Shown one piece after another: positions 56,920-63,751 of a DNA stretch of 64,000 nt. The position numbers and the translations under genes are program-made. The notes under the pieces were generated by a model. The model had not been told where the DNA came from, did not search any database, and worked only from the letters and a program-made list of their open reading frames with translations. Source of the stretch: Blastococcus litoris (GTDB lineage: Bacteria; Actinomycetota; Actinomycetes; Mycobacteriales; Geodermatophilaceae); the NCBI RefSeq assembly GCF_003075095.1, contig NZ_QCZF01000001.1, positions 830,737-894,736 on the forward strand, in the 5' to 3' direction. Each line of letters starts with the position of its first letter. The stretch's first letter is position 1.

Positions 56920-57686
56920 CGGGCCGCTCCCGTCGCCAGCACGTCGTCGTCGCGACGGGCGAGCAGCAGGTCTGCGATCTCCTGCCAGGAGGAGACGACG
57001 GCGAGGACGCCGGCCGCCTCGAGGGCCGCGGCGCGGTCGGCCCGCTCCTCCGGGGCGACGAACAGCAGGTTGCCGATGGTCGGGCAGCCGGCCGCCACGG
57101 CGGACTGCGCGCCGGGCAGGGAGTCCTCGACCGCCAGGCCCTCCTCCGGACGGATGCCCAGCTGCTCGCAGGCGTGCAGGTAGACGGCGGGGTCGGGCTT
57201 GCTGGTCGGCGTCGGGAGGGAGTCCTCGGCGCTGAAGCGGCGGGCCGGCGGGATCAGCTCGTCCAGGTCGGTGGCGGTGAAGCAGGCGGCGAGCCGGGCC
57301 AGGGCGCTCGAGCTCACCGCGGCGAGCTCCAGGTGCGCGGCCATGGTTTCGAGCGCGGCGGACGTCGCGGCGTGCGGGCGCAGCGTGCGGCCCAGGTGCT
57401 CGGTGACCGCCCGCTTCTCCTCCTGGACCCACGGCTCGACGTCGACGTCCGGGACACCGGCCTCGGCGGCCAGGCGCTGCGCGGTGGACCGGAAGTTCAG
57501 CCCGGTCGCCGCGAGGCGGAGCTCCGGGGCGGTGAACCGGCGGTCGCTGCCGATGGACGCGAGGAACGCGTTGGTGACCTCGACGGACGCGTCGAAGGCC
57601 GGCTCCTCGGACGGGAAGAGGTTGCCGTCGGCGTCGCAGAGCAGGAAGCGCACCTGCTCGAGCAGCGGCGTCGGGACGGGCGGCAT
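56916..57686 (-). CDS. HAD family hydrolase (phosphatase/phosphoglucomutase-like)
   Basis: 256 residues from ATG 57686. HAD motif I LLCDADGNLF (nucleophile Asp and +2 Asp), motif II VSSSALARL, motif III Lys in TSKPDPAVY, motif IV VEDSLPGAQSAVAAG. The alpha-helical cap between I and II is of the C1 type found in sugar-phosphate phosphatases. In this operon it could dephosphorylate or isomerise a polyol phosphate. SD GGGAG. Overlaps the next gene by 4 nt. Confidence 0.88.
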   Translation of the reverse strand: MPPVPTPLLEQVRFLLCDADGNLFPSEEPAFDASVEVTNAFLASIGSDRRFTAPELRLAATGLNFRSTAQRLAAEAGVPDVDVEPWVQEEKRAVTEHLGRTLRPHAATSAALETMAAHLELAAVSSSALARLAACFTATDLDELIPPARRFSAEDSLPTPTSKPDPAVYLHACEQLGIRPEEGLAVEDSLPGAQSAVAAGCPTIGNLLFVAPEERADRAAALEAAGVLAVVSSWQEIADLLLARRDDDVLATGAAR

Positions 57687-57715
57687 GGGTGGGTTCTCCC
57701 TCGGGTCGTGGTGGC

Positions 57716-59344
57716 TCACGGGCGGAACCTGTCGGACGGGTGCAGCGCCGCGGCCACGGCGACGCGCACCCCGTCGTGCTCCAGGCGGTCCAGTGCGGCG
57801 GCGAGTTCCGCGACGAAGACGGGGTCCTCGCCCAGGTCGCCGAAGATCGACCGGACGCCGAGCAAGGGCCGCGGGTCCGTGCCGCCGGCGCGGGCGAGCG
57901 TCCGGAGCTCGTCGGCGCGCGGGTCGTCGATCGCGACCGGCCGACCCTCGAGGTCGGTCCCGCGCAGGTAGCGGAACCAGGCGGCGACGGCGACGGTGAG
58001 CAGGGCGTGCGGCCGGCCGGCGTCGAGCGCCTCCCGCAGCGAGGGCAGCAGGTGGTGCGGCATCTTCGTCGAGCCGCGCCGGCACAGGCGGTAGAGCTGG
58101 TCGGCGATGGCCGGGTTGGCGAACCGCTTGAGCAGGGTGGCCTTGTAGGCGGTCAGGTCGATGCCGTCCGGCGGGGGCAGGAGCGGCGTGACCTCGACGT
58201 CCATGAGCTGCGCGACGTACTCGGCCAGCAGCGGATCGGCCATGACGCGGTCGATGCTGCTGTGCCCGGCCAGGGAGCCGAGGTAGCCGAGGGCGCAGTG
58301 GCTCGCGTTGAGCAGCCGCGTCTTCATCAGCTCGTAGCCGGCCACGTCGTCGACGAAGCGCACGCCGACGACGTCCAGCGGGGGGCGGCCGTTGCAGAAG
58401 TCGTCCTCGATGACCCACTGCGAGAACGGCTCGGTGATGACCGGCCAGTTGTCGTCGACGCCGTAGCGCTGGGCCACCGCCTCGCGCTGCTCCGGGGTGG
58501 TGTGCGGGGTGATGCGGTCGACCATGCTGCTCGGGAAGGACACCCGGTCGGTGATCCAGCGGGCGAGCACCTCGTCGCGCAGCCGGGCGAAGCCGACGAT
58601 GGCCGCCCGGGCGGCGTCCCCGTTGCGGTGCATGTTGTCGCAGGAGACGACGGTGAACGGGGGCAGGCCGGCGCGGCGGCGGCGGTCGAGCGCCTCGACG
58701 ATGAAGCCGAAGACCGTGCGCGGCCGGTCGGTCTCCGTGAGGTCCCACCGGATGTCGGCGTCGTCGGCGTCGAAGGTGCCGGTGTCGGGGCAGAGCCGGT
58801 AGCCGCTCCCGGTGATGGTCAGCGAGACCATCCGGGTGCGGGGGTCGGTCAGGACGTCGAGGACCGTGCCGGGGGCGTCCGGCGCGAAGTGGTAGTCGAG
58901 CATCACGCCGACGACGCGGGCGCGCTCGCCGTCCGGGCTGCGCTCGACGACGGTGTAGAGGTGGTCCTGGGGAGCCAGGGCGTCCTTCATGTGCCGGCTG
59001 TGCAGGCCCACGCCGACGACACCCCAGCCGGTGCTGATGCCGCGCTCGGCCAGGTCGTCGAAGTACAGGAGCTGGTGCGCCCGGTGGAAGCCGCCGACGC
59101 TGAAGTGCACGACGGCGGGGGTCAGCGACGCCCGGTCATAGGTGGGGACGATCAGCTGCTCGTCGTGCTGGCCGAGGGTCCGGTCGGCCAGCGGCCGGAT
59201 GGAGGTGGCCGAGGCGGCGACGTTGGGGAGGTGGGCGAGAGCGATCTCGGTGGCCGTCGGTGCGATGTGCGAGGTCGTGGTCGGGAGCTCTGCGGGTCCG
59301 AGGCCCTGGCTCTGGGGGAGGGAGAAGATCTCCGCTTGGGTCAA
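57716..59344 (-). CDS. Mannitol dehydrogenase family (long-chain polyol) oxidoreductase
   Basis: 542 residues. N-terminal Rossmann part begins VVHFSVGGFHRAHQLLYFDDLAERG; then TVVSCDNMHRNGDAAR, ITPHTTPEQREAV, WVIEDDFCNGRPPLD and the C-terminal catalytic block YELMKTRLLNASHCALGYLGSLAGH with the Lys and Asn-x3-His of the PSLDR family. Interconverts a polyol and ketose with NAD(P). The start is TTG at 59344: SD GGAGGG lies just upstream and the nearby ATG (59349) is out of frame and stops after two codons. First gene of the operon. Confidence 0.9.
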   Translation of the reverse strand: MTQAEIFSLPQSQGLGPAELPTTTSHIAPTATEIALAHLPNVAASATSIRPLADRTLGQHDEQLIVPTYDRASLTPAVVHFSVGGFHRAHQLLYFDDLAERGISTGWGVVGVGLHSRHMKDALAPQDHLYTVVERSPDGERARVVGVMLDYHFAPDAPGTVLDVLTDPRTRMVSLTITGSGYRLCPDTGTFDADDADIRWDLTETDRPRTVFGFIVEALDRRRRAGLPPFTVVSCDNMHRNGDAARAAIVGFARLRDEVLARWITDRVSFPSSMVDRITPHTTPEQREAVAQRYGVDDNWPVITEPFSQWVIEDDFCNGRPPLDVVGVRFVDDVAGYELMKTRLLNASHCALGYLGSLAGHSSIDRVMADPLLAEYVAQLMDVEVTPLLPPPDGIDLTAYKATLLKRFANPAIADQLYRLCRRGSTKMPHHLLPSLREALDAGRPHALLTVAVAAWFRYLRGTDLEGRPVAIDDPRADELRTLARAGGTDPRPLLGVRSIFGDLGEDPVFVAELAAALDRLEHDGVRVAVAAALHPSDRFRP

Positions 59345-59806
59345 GGCATCCCTCCGTCTGGTCGTCTGTGGGCACGGCTCATCGCAGCCGTCCCAGTTTC
59401 GGGCCGACGGTGATCAGCAGTACACGGGTCCGGCGGTCTCCCGCGCAATGGCTCGGACGCCCATCCCGCTCACCGGACGCCGAATCGTTAGACGCGGGAG
59501 CGGCGCGGGTTTTCACGCCGGAGGTCCAGACTGCCCGCTGGGCGGGTCGGCCAAACGCCACCGCCACCCGCACGGGTGTACGCGGGCGGGGCCGTGTGGG
59601 GAGGAGCACAGGCCGGCGTCCGCATCGCCGCCGAATGACATCGGTGTCAGTAACGCCTGTGACTCACGAGGCGTGTGAGGCAGCTCGCACGGCGTGTCCT
59701 GACGGACGCGCCGCACGCCGGGTTACGAGCGGATCACGGAATGTTTGGATGGGCGGTAGCCGAACTTCCCCTCCGGCTTCTCCTCCGCACACGATCGGGC
59801 AGGTGC
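59345..59806. other. Structured non-coding region before M23 peptidase gene
   Basis: About 460 nt without a convincing gene. It contains several hairpins: CACCCG-ca-CGGGTG near 59567-59580, palindrome TGACA-tcgg-TGTCA (59636-59649), ACGCCT/AGGCGT (59653-59674) and GGCGTGTCC/GGACGCGCC (59691-59712, one wobble). Secreted M23/Rpf genes of actinomycetes often have c-di-AMP (ydaO) riboswitches, but the conserved ydaO segments are not visible here. Confidence 0.4.
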
Positions 59807-60568
59807 ATGCGCGCACGTTCCGAGGCCCCCACGGACCTCCTGACCGCGGTCCGTCCGGCCGCTCGTCACGGCGCTCCCACGCGCAGCCGCACCGCCCCGA
59901 GGGTCACCCGCCGGCCGGCGTTGCTGCTGAGCGCGCTCCTGGCCGGGGGTGTCGCGGCCGCGGGCCTCGGGCTGCACAGCGCCCCGGCTGCATCCGCCGA
60001 GGCGACCTCGGTGCTGGAGGCCCAGCAGGAACTGCTCGGCAGCGAGGAGGGCCTCGAGGTCAAGCCGCAGGCGTCGGTCACCGTGGCGGAGGCCCAGGCC
60101 CGGCTGGAGGAGGTGGCCGCCTCCCGCGCGGCCCGCGCCGAGGCCGAGGCGCAGGCCCGCGAGGCCGCGCGGCCCAAGTTCGTGCTGCCGATCAACGGCG
60201 CCCGCCTGACGAGTGGCTTCGCCAGCCGGTGGGGCACCTTCCACTACGGCATCGACCTGGCGGCGCCGATGCGCACGCCGGAGTACGCGGCCGGTGACGG
60301 CGTCGTCCTGCGGGCCGGTGCGGCCAGCGGCTTCGGCCTGGCGGTCTACATCCTCCACGAGAACGGCGACGTCACCGTCTACGGCCACATGGACTCGATC
60401 CTCGTGGAGCCCGGTCAGTACGTGGAGGCCGGCGAGACGATCGCGCTGCTCGGCAACCGTGGCCAGTCGACCGGCCCGCACCTGCACTTCGAGGTGCACA
60501 AGGGCGGCGAGGACGGCGAGCGGATCAACCCGATCCCGTGGCTGGCGGAGCGCGGCGTCCGCGTCTGA
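59807..60568 (+). CDS. Secreted M23 family metallopeptidase (LytM-like)
   Basis: 253 residues from ATG 59807. Basic N terminus then a hydrophobic core (ALLLSALLAGGVAAAGLGL) and probable cleavage after ASA near residue 64. An Ala/Glu-rich coiled stretch (about 92-122) precedes the peptidase domain, which has all zinc/catalytic residues: His146-x3-Asp150 (HYGID), His194 (YGHMD) and His225-x-His227 (HLHFEV). Likely cleaves peptidoglycan cross-bridges or activates a partner hydrolase. The long upstream region is structured and may regulate it. Confidence 0.92.
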   Translation: MRARSEAPTDLLTAVRPAARHGAPTRSRTAPRVTRRPALLLSALLAGGVAAAGLGLHSAPAASAEATSVLEAQQELLGSEEGLEVKPQASVTVAEAQARLEEVAASRAARAEAEAQAREAARPKFVLPINGARLTSGFASRWGTFHYGIDLAAPMRTPEYAAGDGVVLRAGAASGFGLAVYILHENGDVTVYGHMDSILVEPGQYVEAGETIALLGNRGQSTGPHLHFEVHKGGEDGERINPIPWLAERGVRV

Positions 60569-60580
60569 TCTGATCACCGC

Positions 60581-61003
60581 GTGAGCGGCGCCGTCGAGGA
60601 CTCCAACCGGCGGATGCTCCGGGCACGCGACGCCATGGACGCGCGGTACGCCGAGCCGCTCGACGTCCCGACCCTGGCGTGGCTCGCGCACGTGTCGGAG
60701 GCGCACTTCATCCGCACGTTCCGGGCCACGTTCGGCGAGACGCCGAACCGGTACCTGCAGCGACGGCGCGTCGAGCGGGCGATGTTCCTGCTGCGCTCCG
60801 GCGACCGGAGCGTCACGGACATCTGCATGGACGTCGGGTTCAGCAGCCTGGGCACCTTCAGCCGGGTTTTCCGGGAGATCGTCGGGGAGCCGCCCTCGCT
60901 CTACCGGCAGCGCGGGCCGCTGCCGCCGGTGCCGACGTGCTTCGCCATGCGGTGGGCCAGACCGAGCAGTTTCGGAGAAGCGCCGGGGGGTGACGCTCCC
61001 TAG
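60581..61003 (+). CDS. AraC family regulator, DNA-binding domain only
   Basis: 140 residues from GTG 60581. Two HTH motifs of the AraC domain: LDVPTLAWLAHVSEAHFIRTFRATFGETPNRYLQRRRVERA and SVTDICMDVGFSSLGTFSRVFREIVGEPPSLYRQR. No N-terminal sensor domain, unlike AraC itself; more like SoxS/MarA in size. It lies 10 nt before a VOC gene with its own leaderless promoter, a pair repeated in many actinomycetes, so regulation of that gene is likely. Confidence 0.88.
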   Translation: MSGAVEDSNRRMLRARDAMDARYAEPLDVPTLAWLAHVSEAHFIRTFRATFGETPNRYLQRRRVERAMFLLRSGDRSVTDICMDVGFSSLGTFSRVFREIVGEPPSLYRQRGPLPPVPTCFAMRWARPSSFGEAPGGDAP

Positions 61004-61006
61004 CGT
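61001..61006 (+). promoter_or_regulatory. -10 box of leaderless VOC gene
   Basis: TAGCGT (overlapping the araC stop codon TAG) followed by 7 nt and ATG 61014. Confidence 0.55.
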
Positions 61007-61013
61007 TCTCCCC

Positions 61014-61427
61014 ATGCTGACCTCGATCACCATCACCCAGATCTACGTGCCCGACCAGGACGCCGCGCTCGACTTCTACGTCGGGAAGCTCGGCTTCGAG
61101 GTCCAGGCCGACATGAACTTCGGCCCGATGCGCTGGCTCACCGTCAACCTGCCGGGCCAGCCCGACCGCGCGGTGCTCCTCGAGAAGCCCGGAGCGCCGT
61201 CCATGAGCGAGGAGACCGCCGCCCAGGTGCGCGAGGCCATCAGCAAGGGCGTCGCCGGGGGGCACCTGTTCTTCGCCTGCGACGACGCCTACAAGACCCA
61301 CGCCGAGCTCAAGGCGAAGGGCGTCGAGATCACCGAGGAGCCGGTCGACCAGCCCTACGGCATCGACTTCGGCCTCCGCGACCCGTTCGGCAACCACATC
61401 CGCATCGCGCAGATGAAGCAGCCCTGA
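61014..61427 (+). CDS. VOC family protein next to AraC regulator
   Basis: 137 residues from ATG 61014. VOC pattern: ITITQIYVPDQDAALDFYVGKLGFEVQADMNFG, RWLTVNLPGQPDRAVLLEKP, GHLFFACDDAYKTHAELKAKGVEITEEP and FGLRDPFGNHIRIAQ. Metal-ligand positions (Gln near the start, Glu near the end of repeats) are partly kept. Not closely similar to the tandem VOC pair at 4.2-4.9 kb. The integrase frame on the opposite strand extends into its last ~100 nt. Confidence 0.87.
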   Translation: MLTSITITQIYVPDQDAALDFYVGKLGFEVQADMNFGPMRWLTVNLPGQPDRAVLLEKPGAPSMSEETAAQVREAISKGVAGGHLFFACDDAYKTHAELKAKGVEITEEPVDQPYGIDFGLRDPFGNHIRIAQMKQP

Positions 61428-62826
61428 ACCCGTCCTCCCGGTGGCGGCGCCGCCACCCCTGCGCGGGTCCACGCGGGCGGGCCTGTACAGTTGCTCCCGG
61501 CTCGGACACACCAGACCGGGCACGCAAGGGGCTGTGGCGCAGCTGGTAGCGCACCACACTGGCAGTGTGGGGGTCAGGGGTTCGAGTCCCCTCAGCTCCA
61601 CCCCGATGACCAGGCCGTTCCCCTTCTGGGGAGCGGCCTGAGTCGTCTCTGGTGGCAGTTGTGGTGGCAGTTTGCCTACCCTTAGCTAGCAGCAGCAGGG
61701 CGCTCATCCGGTCGGCGGCTTCGCGCGCCAGGGCCGGCATGACGTGGCTGTAGATGTCCATCGTCGTGCGCATCTGGCTGTGGCCGAGCAGCTCCATGAC
61801 CACCCGGGGGTGGACGTTCTCGCTCAGCAGGAGCGTCGCGGCGGTGTGCCGGCCGTCGTGCAGCCGGACGTGGCGGACGCCGGCCGCCTTGAGCAGCCGG
61901 GTCCAGTCGTCGTGGTCGGTCTTCTTGTCGATCGGCCGGCCGTTGGGCTGAGCGAAGACCAGGTCCTCGTCGTGCCACTCGGAGCCGGCCAGCATCTGCT
62001 CGCCGAGCTGCGCGGCCTTGTGACGGTGCAGCTCGTCGACGAGAGGCATCGGCAGCGCGAGCGTGCGCTGGCTGCGGCGGGTCTTGGGCTCCTCGTAGAT
62101 CAGCCCGCCGCCGCGGACTCGGTGGATGCTCCGCCGGACCGTCAGCGTGCCCGTGAGCAGGTCGATGTCCTTCCACTGCAGCGCCAGGGCCTCGGACTGC
62201 CGCAGGCCGAGGGCGAGGGCGACGGTCCAGCGGGCGTAGTTGCGGACGTGAGCCGCTGCCGCGAGGACGGCGCGGGCCTCGCCGAGGTCGAGGGCGGTGG
62301 CGATGTCGCTCGGGCGCTGTGCGGGCGGGTCGACGAGGGCGGCGACGTTGCGTGGAACGTGCCCGCGCTGGACGGCGACGGTGAGCGCCCGGGACAGGAT
62401 GCGGTGATGGCGCAGCACGGTGGCGGGGGAGTAGCCGGCGTCGAGGAGCGCGGTGTAGAGCTGGTCGAGGTGCTCGGGGCGCAGCCGGTCGAGGCGGTGC
62501 CGACCGAGGCCGGGGACCAGGTGCTTGCGGACGGCGGACTCGTAGCTCTCCAGCGTCCGCTGCCGCACCCGGCGCGGGGCGATGGTGGTGAGCCAGTGCT
62601 CCAGCCAGTCGGCCACGGTCGGGGTGGAGACGGCGCTGAGGGTGCCGGCGTCGCGCTTGCGCTCCAGGTCGCGGACTTTCGCGACGACCACGGCCCGGGT
62701 CTTGCCGGTGACGTGCCGGCGGTCTGGCTTGCCGGTGAGGGTGAAGCCGACGGAGACGTAGCCGTGCCACCGCCCGTCGGCGTCCTGGTAGATCGTCGAC
62801 TCACCGTTCGCTGAGCGCCCTGCCAT
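61330..62826 (-). CDS. Tyrosine recombinase/integrase reading through the tRNA attachment site
   Basis: 498 codons as found. N-terminal arm-binding fold (STIYQDADGRWHGYVSVG), core-binding domain (TVADWLEHWLTT...LESYESAVRKHLVPGLG) and catalytic domain with Arg in LGLRQSEALALQWKD, His-x-x-Arg in LHDGRHTAAT, His in LLGHSQ and Tyr in DIYSHV. The catalytic body ends near 61690. Beyond it the frame runs antisense through the direct repeats, the tRNA and into the VOC gene before a stop at 61330, so the last ~115 residues are created by the integration junction. Site-specific insertion into tRNA-Ala is inferred from adjacency. Confidence 0.85.
   Translation of the reverse strand: MAGRSANGESTIYQDADGRWHGYVSVGFTLTGKPDRRHVTGKTRAVVVAKVRDLERKRDAGTLSAVSTPTVADWLEHWLTTIAPRRVRQRTLESYESAVRKHLVPGLGRHRLDRLRPEHLDQLYTALLDAGYSPATVLRHHRILSRALTVAVQRGHVPRNVAALVDPPAQRPSDIATALDLGEARAVLAAAAHVRNYARWTVALALGLRQSEALALQWKDIDLLTGTLTVRRSIHRVRGGGLIYEEPKTRRSQRTLALPMPLVDELHRHKAAQLGEQMLAGSEWHDEDLVFAQPNGRPIDKKTDHDDWTRLLKAAGVRHVRLHDGRHTAATLLLSENVHPRVVMELLGHSQMRTTMDIYSHVMPALAREAADRMSALLLLAKGRQTATTTATRDDSGRSPEGERPGHRGGAEGTRTPDPHTASVVRYQLRHSPLRARSGVSEPGATVQARPRGPAQGWRRRHREDGFRAASSARCGCGCRTGRGGRSRCRRAGRPAPR
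61441..61456. terminator. Palindrome after VOC gene
   Basis: GTGGCGGCGCCGCCAC is fully self-complementary, 13 nt past the VOC stop; a short terminator candidate. Confidence 0.4.
61486..61491 (+). promoter_or_regulatory. -10 box of tRNA-Ala
   Basis: TACAGT, about 36 nt before the mature tRNA 5' end. Confidence 0.45.
61528..61600 (+). tRNA. tRNA-Ala (GGC)
   Basis: 73 nt. Acceptor GGGGCTG/CAGCTCC with one G-U pair, anticodon stem CCACA/TGTGG with loop CTGGCAG, anticodon GGC at 61561-61563, T arm GGGGTTCGAGTCCCC, discriminator A at 61600; CCA not encoded. Its 3' part is the likely attachment site of the integrated element that begins immediately downstream. Confidence 0.95.
61612..61639. terminator. 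Terminator after tRNA-Ala
   Basis: 12-bp stem AGGCCGTTCCCC/GGGGAGCGGCCT (one G-U) with a TTCT loop, 11 nt past the tRNA. Confidence 0.65.
61650..61672. repeat. Tandem 11-bp direct repeats next to the attachment site
   Basis: TGGTGGCAGTT at 61650-61660 and again at 61662-61672 (12-nt period), just inside the element. Candidate arm-type integrase sites; they also fall within the integrase C-terminal frame. Confidence 0.5.
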
Positions 62827-62899
62827 CGGTCACCCCTGGGTCGTGGGCTGGAGTGTCAGTTTGGCCGAGCGGTCCGACACCGGCGGAGCGGTTGTGGAC

Positions 62900-63199
62900 T
62901 CACGCGGCATCGGGCGACGTCGGGTCCAGTTCGAAGAGTCCGCGCTGGTCCGTGGTGGTCACGGACCGGCGCAGCGCGCGAGGAGCGGTGCGGGGAGCTT
63001 CCAGGCCGCGAACGTAACGTTCGAGCTCGCTGCGGGAGAGACGGCAGCTCCGGCCGATGTGGACGGGGTGCAGGTCGCCCGCCTTCATCAACGCGTAGAC
63101 CGTCGTGCGCCCGAGGCGGAGCACCGTGGCGGCCTCCTCGGGTGTGAGGAGCAGCGGGTCGCTGGAGACCGGCTCCCGAGGTCGCTGCGTGTCGCTCAT
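62900..63199 (-). CDS. Excisionase-family helix-turn-helix protein
   Basis: 99 residues from ATG 63199 with a good SD (GAGGAGG). MerR/excisionase-like HTH: LLTPEEAATVLRLGRTTVYALMKAGDLHPVHIGRSCRLSRSELERYV at about 16-62. Located 73 nt upstream of the integrase on the same strand, the usual place of the recombination directionality factor (Xis) in actinomycete elements. In-frame codons upstream to 63223 are an alternative start without SD. Confidence 0.85.
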   Translation of the reverse strand: MSDTQRPREPVSSDPLLLTPEEAATVLRLGRTTVYALMKAGDLHPVHIGRSCRLSRSELERYVRGLEAPRTAPRALRRSVTTTDQRGLFELDPTSPDAA

Positions 63200-63457
63200 G
63201 TCGCCCTCCTCGTCGCGTGGCACCGTGCGCCGGCGTCCGGCGCCGCACGCCCACCTGGAGAAGGCGCCATATCCGGCCGTTTGGTGACGGTGCCTGGCGA
63301 AGTTCCTGTTTTTCTCCAGTCCCTGCTGTCCGAGCTCCCGATCGCCTGGGTCCGACGTTCGTCGGCTTGCTGGGTCTCCTGACCTGCTCCGGCGCGTCTC
63401 CGGTTCTCCTCCAGGCCGGCTCGGCGTGCTGGGCGTAGATCATGCGCGCGGGCACCC

Positions 63458-63704
63458 ATGGCGCACGAGTTCCCATCGCCTGTCCCTTGATCACCACCGA
63501 TCCGGCCGTGCTGAGCGGCCAGGCGGTGATCGCCGGCACCGCGCGTGCCCGTCAGCGTGGTGCTCGACTGCTTAGCTGCCGGAATGAGTCCGCAGGAGAT
63601 CGTTGCGGAGTTCCCGACACCCGTCCTCGGAAGGCGTCCAGACGGCCGCCGCGTACGGGGCGCTGCTGGCCCGCGAGGAACTGGTCCCGCTGGGCCCCGA
63701 GTGA
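63458..63704 (+). pseudogene. DUF433 antitoxin remnant (frameshifted)
   Basis: Pieces of one DUF433 protein lie in successive frames: TTDPAVLSGQAVIAGT (frame from about 63487), then RVPVSVVLDCLAAGMSPQEIVAEFPT (from 63542), then GVQTAAAYGALLAREELVPLGPE and TGA at 63702. Joining them needs a one-base shift at about 63541 and another at about 63620-63633; a third near 63486 would join the ATG at 63458. DUF433 proteins are antitoxins paired with DUF5615 PIN-like toxins. Inactive as read. Confidence 0.75.
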
Positions 63705-63751
63705 AGGTCACGCTCGACGAGAACAGCCCTCGCTCAGTTCGCCAGGTGCTC
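63701..63751 (+). pseudogene. DUF5615 toxin remnant (truncated)
   Basis: GTG at 63701 overlaps the antitoxin stop (GTGA), as in intact pairs, and the first 17 codons read VKVTLDENSPRSVRQVL, the conserved DUF5615 start with its LDEN motif. Similarity ends there; the rest of the toxin is gone or replaced. Confidence 0.65.

Noticed and set aside
59470..59800. c-di-AMP (ydaO) riboswitch before the M23 peptidase
   Set aside because: The conserved actinobacterial ydaO segments could not be found; only generic hairpins are visible.
61441..61685. Short plus-strand ORFs over tRNA-Ala (GCGAAGSAPHWQCGGQGFESPQL-like)
   Set aside because: Typical false ORFs from translating a tRNA gene; no SD or domain.
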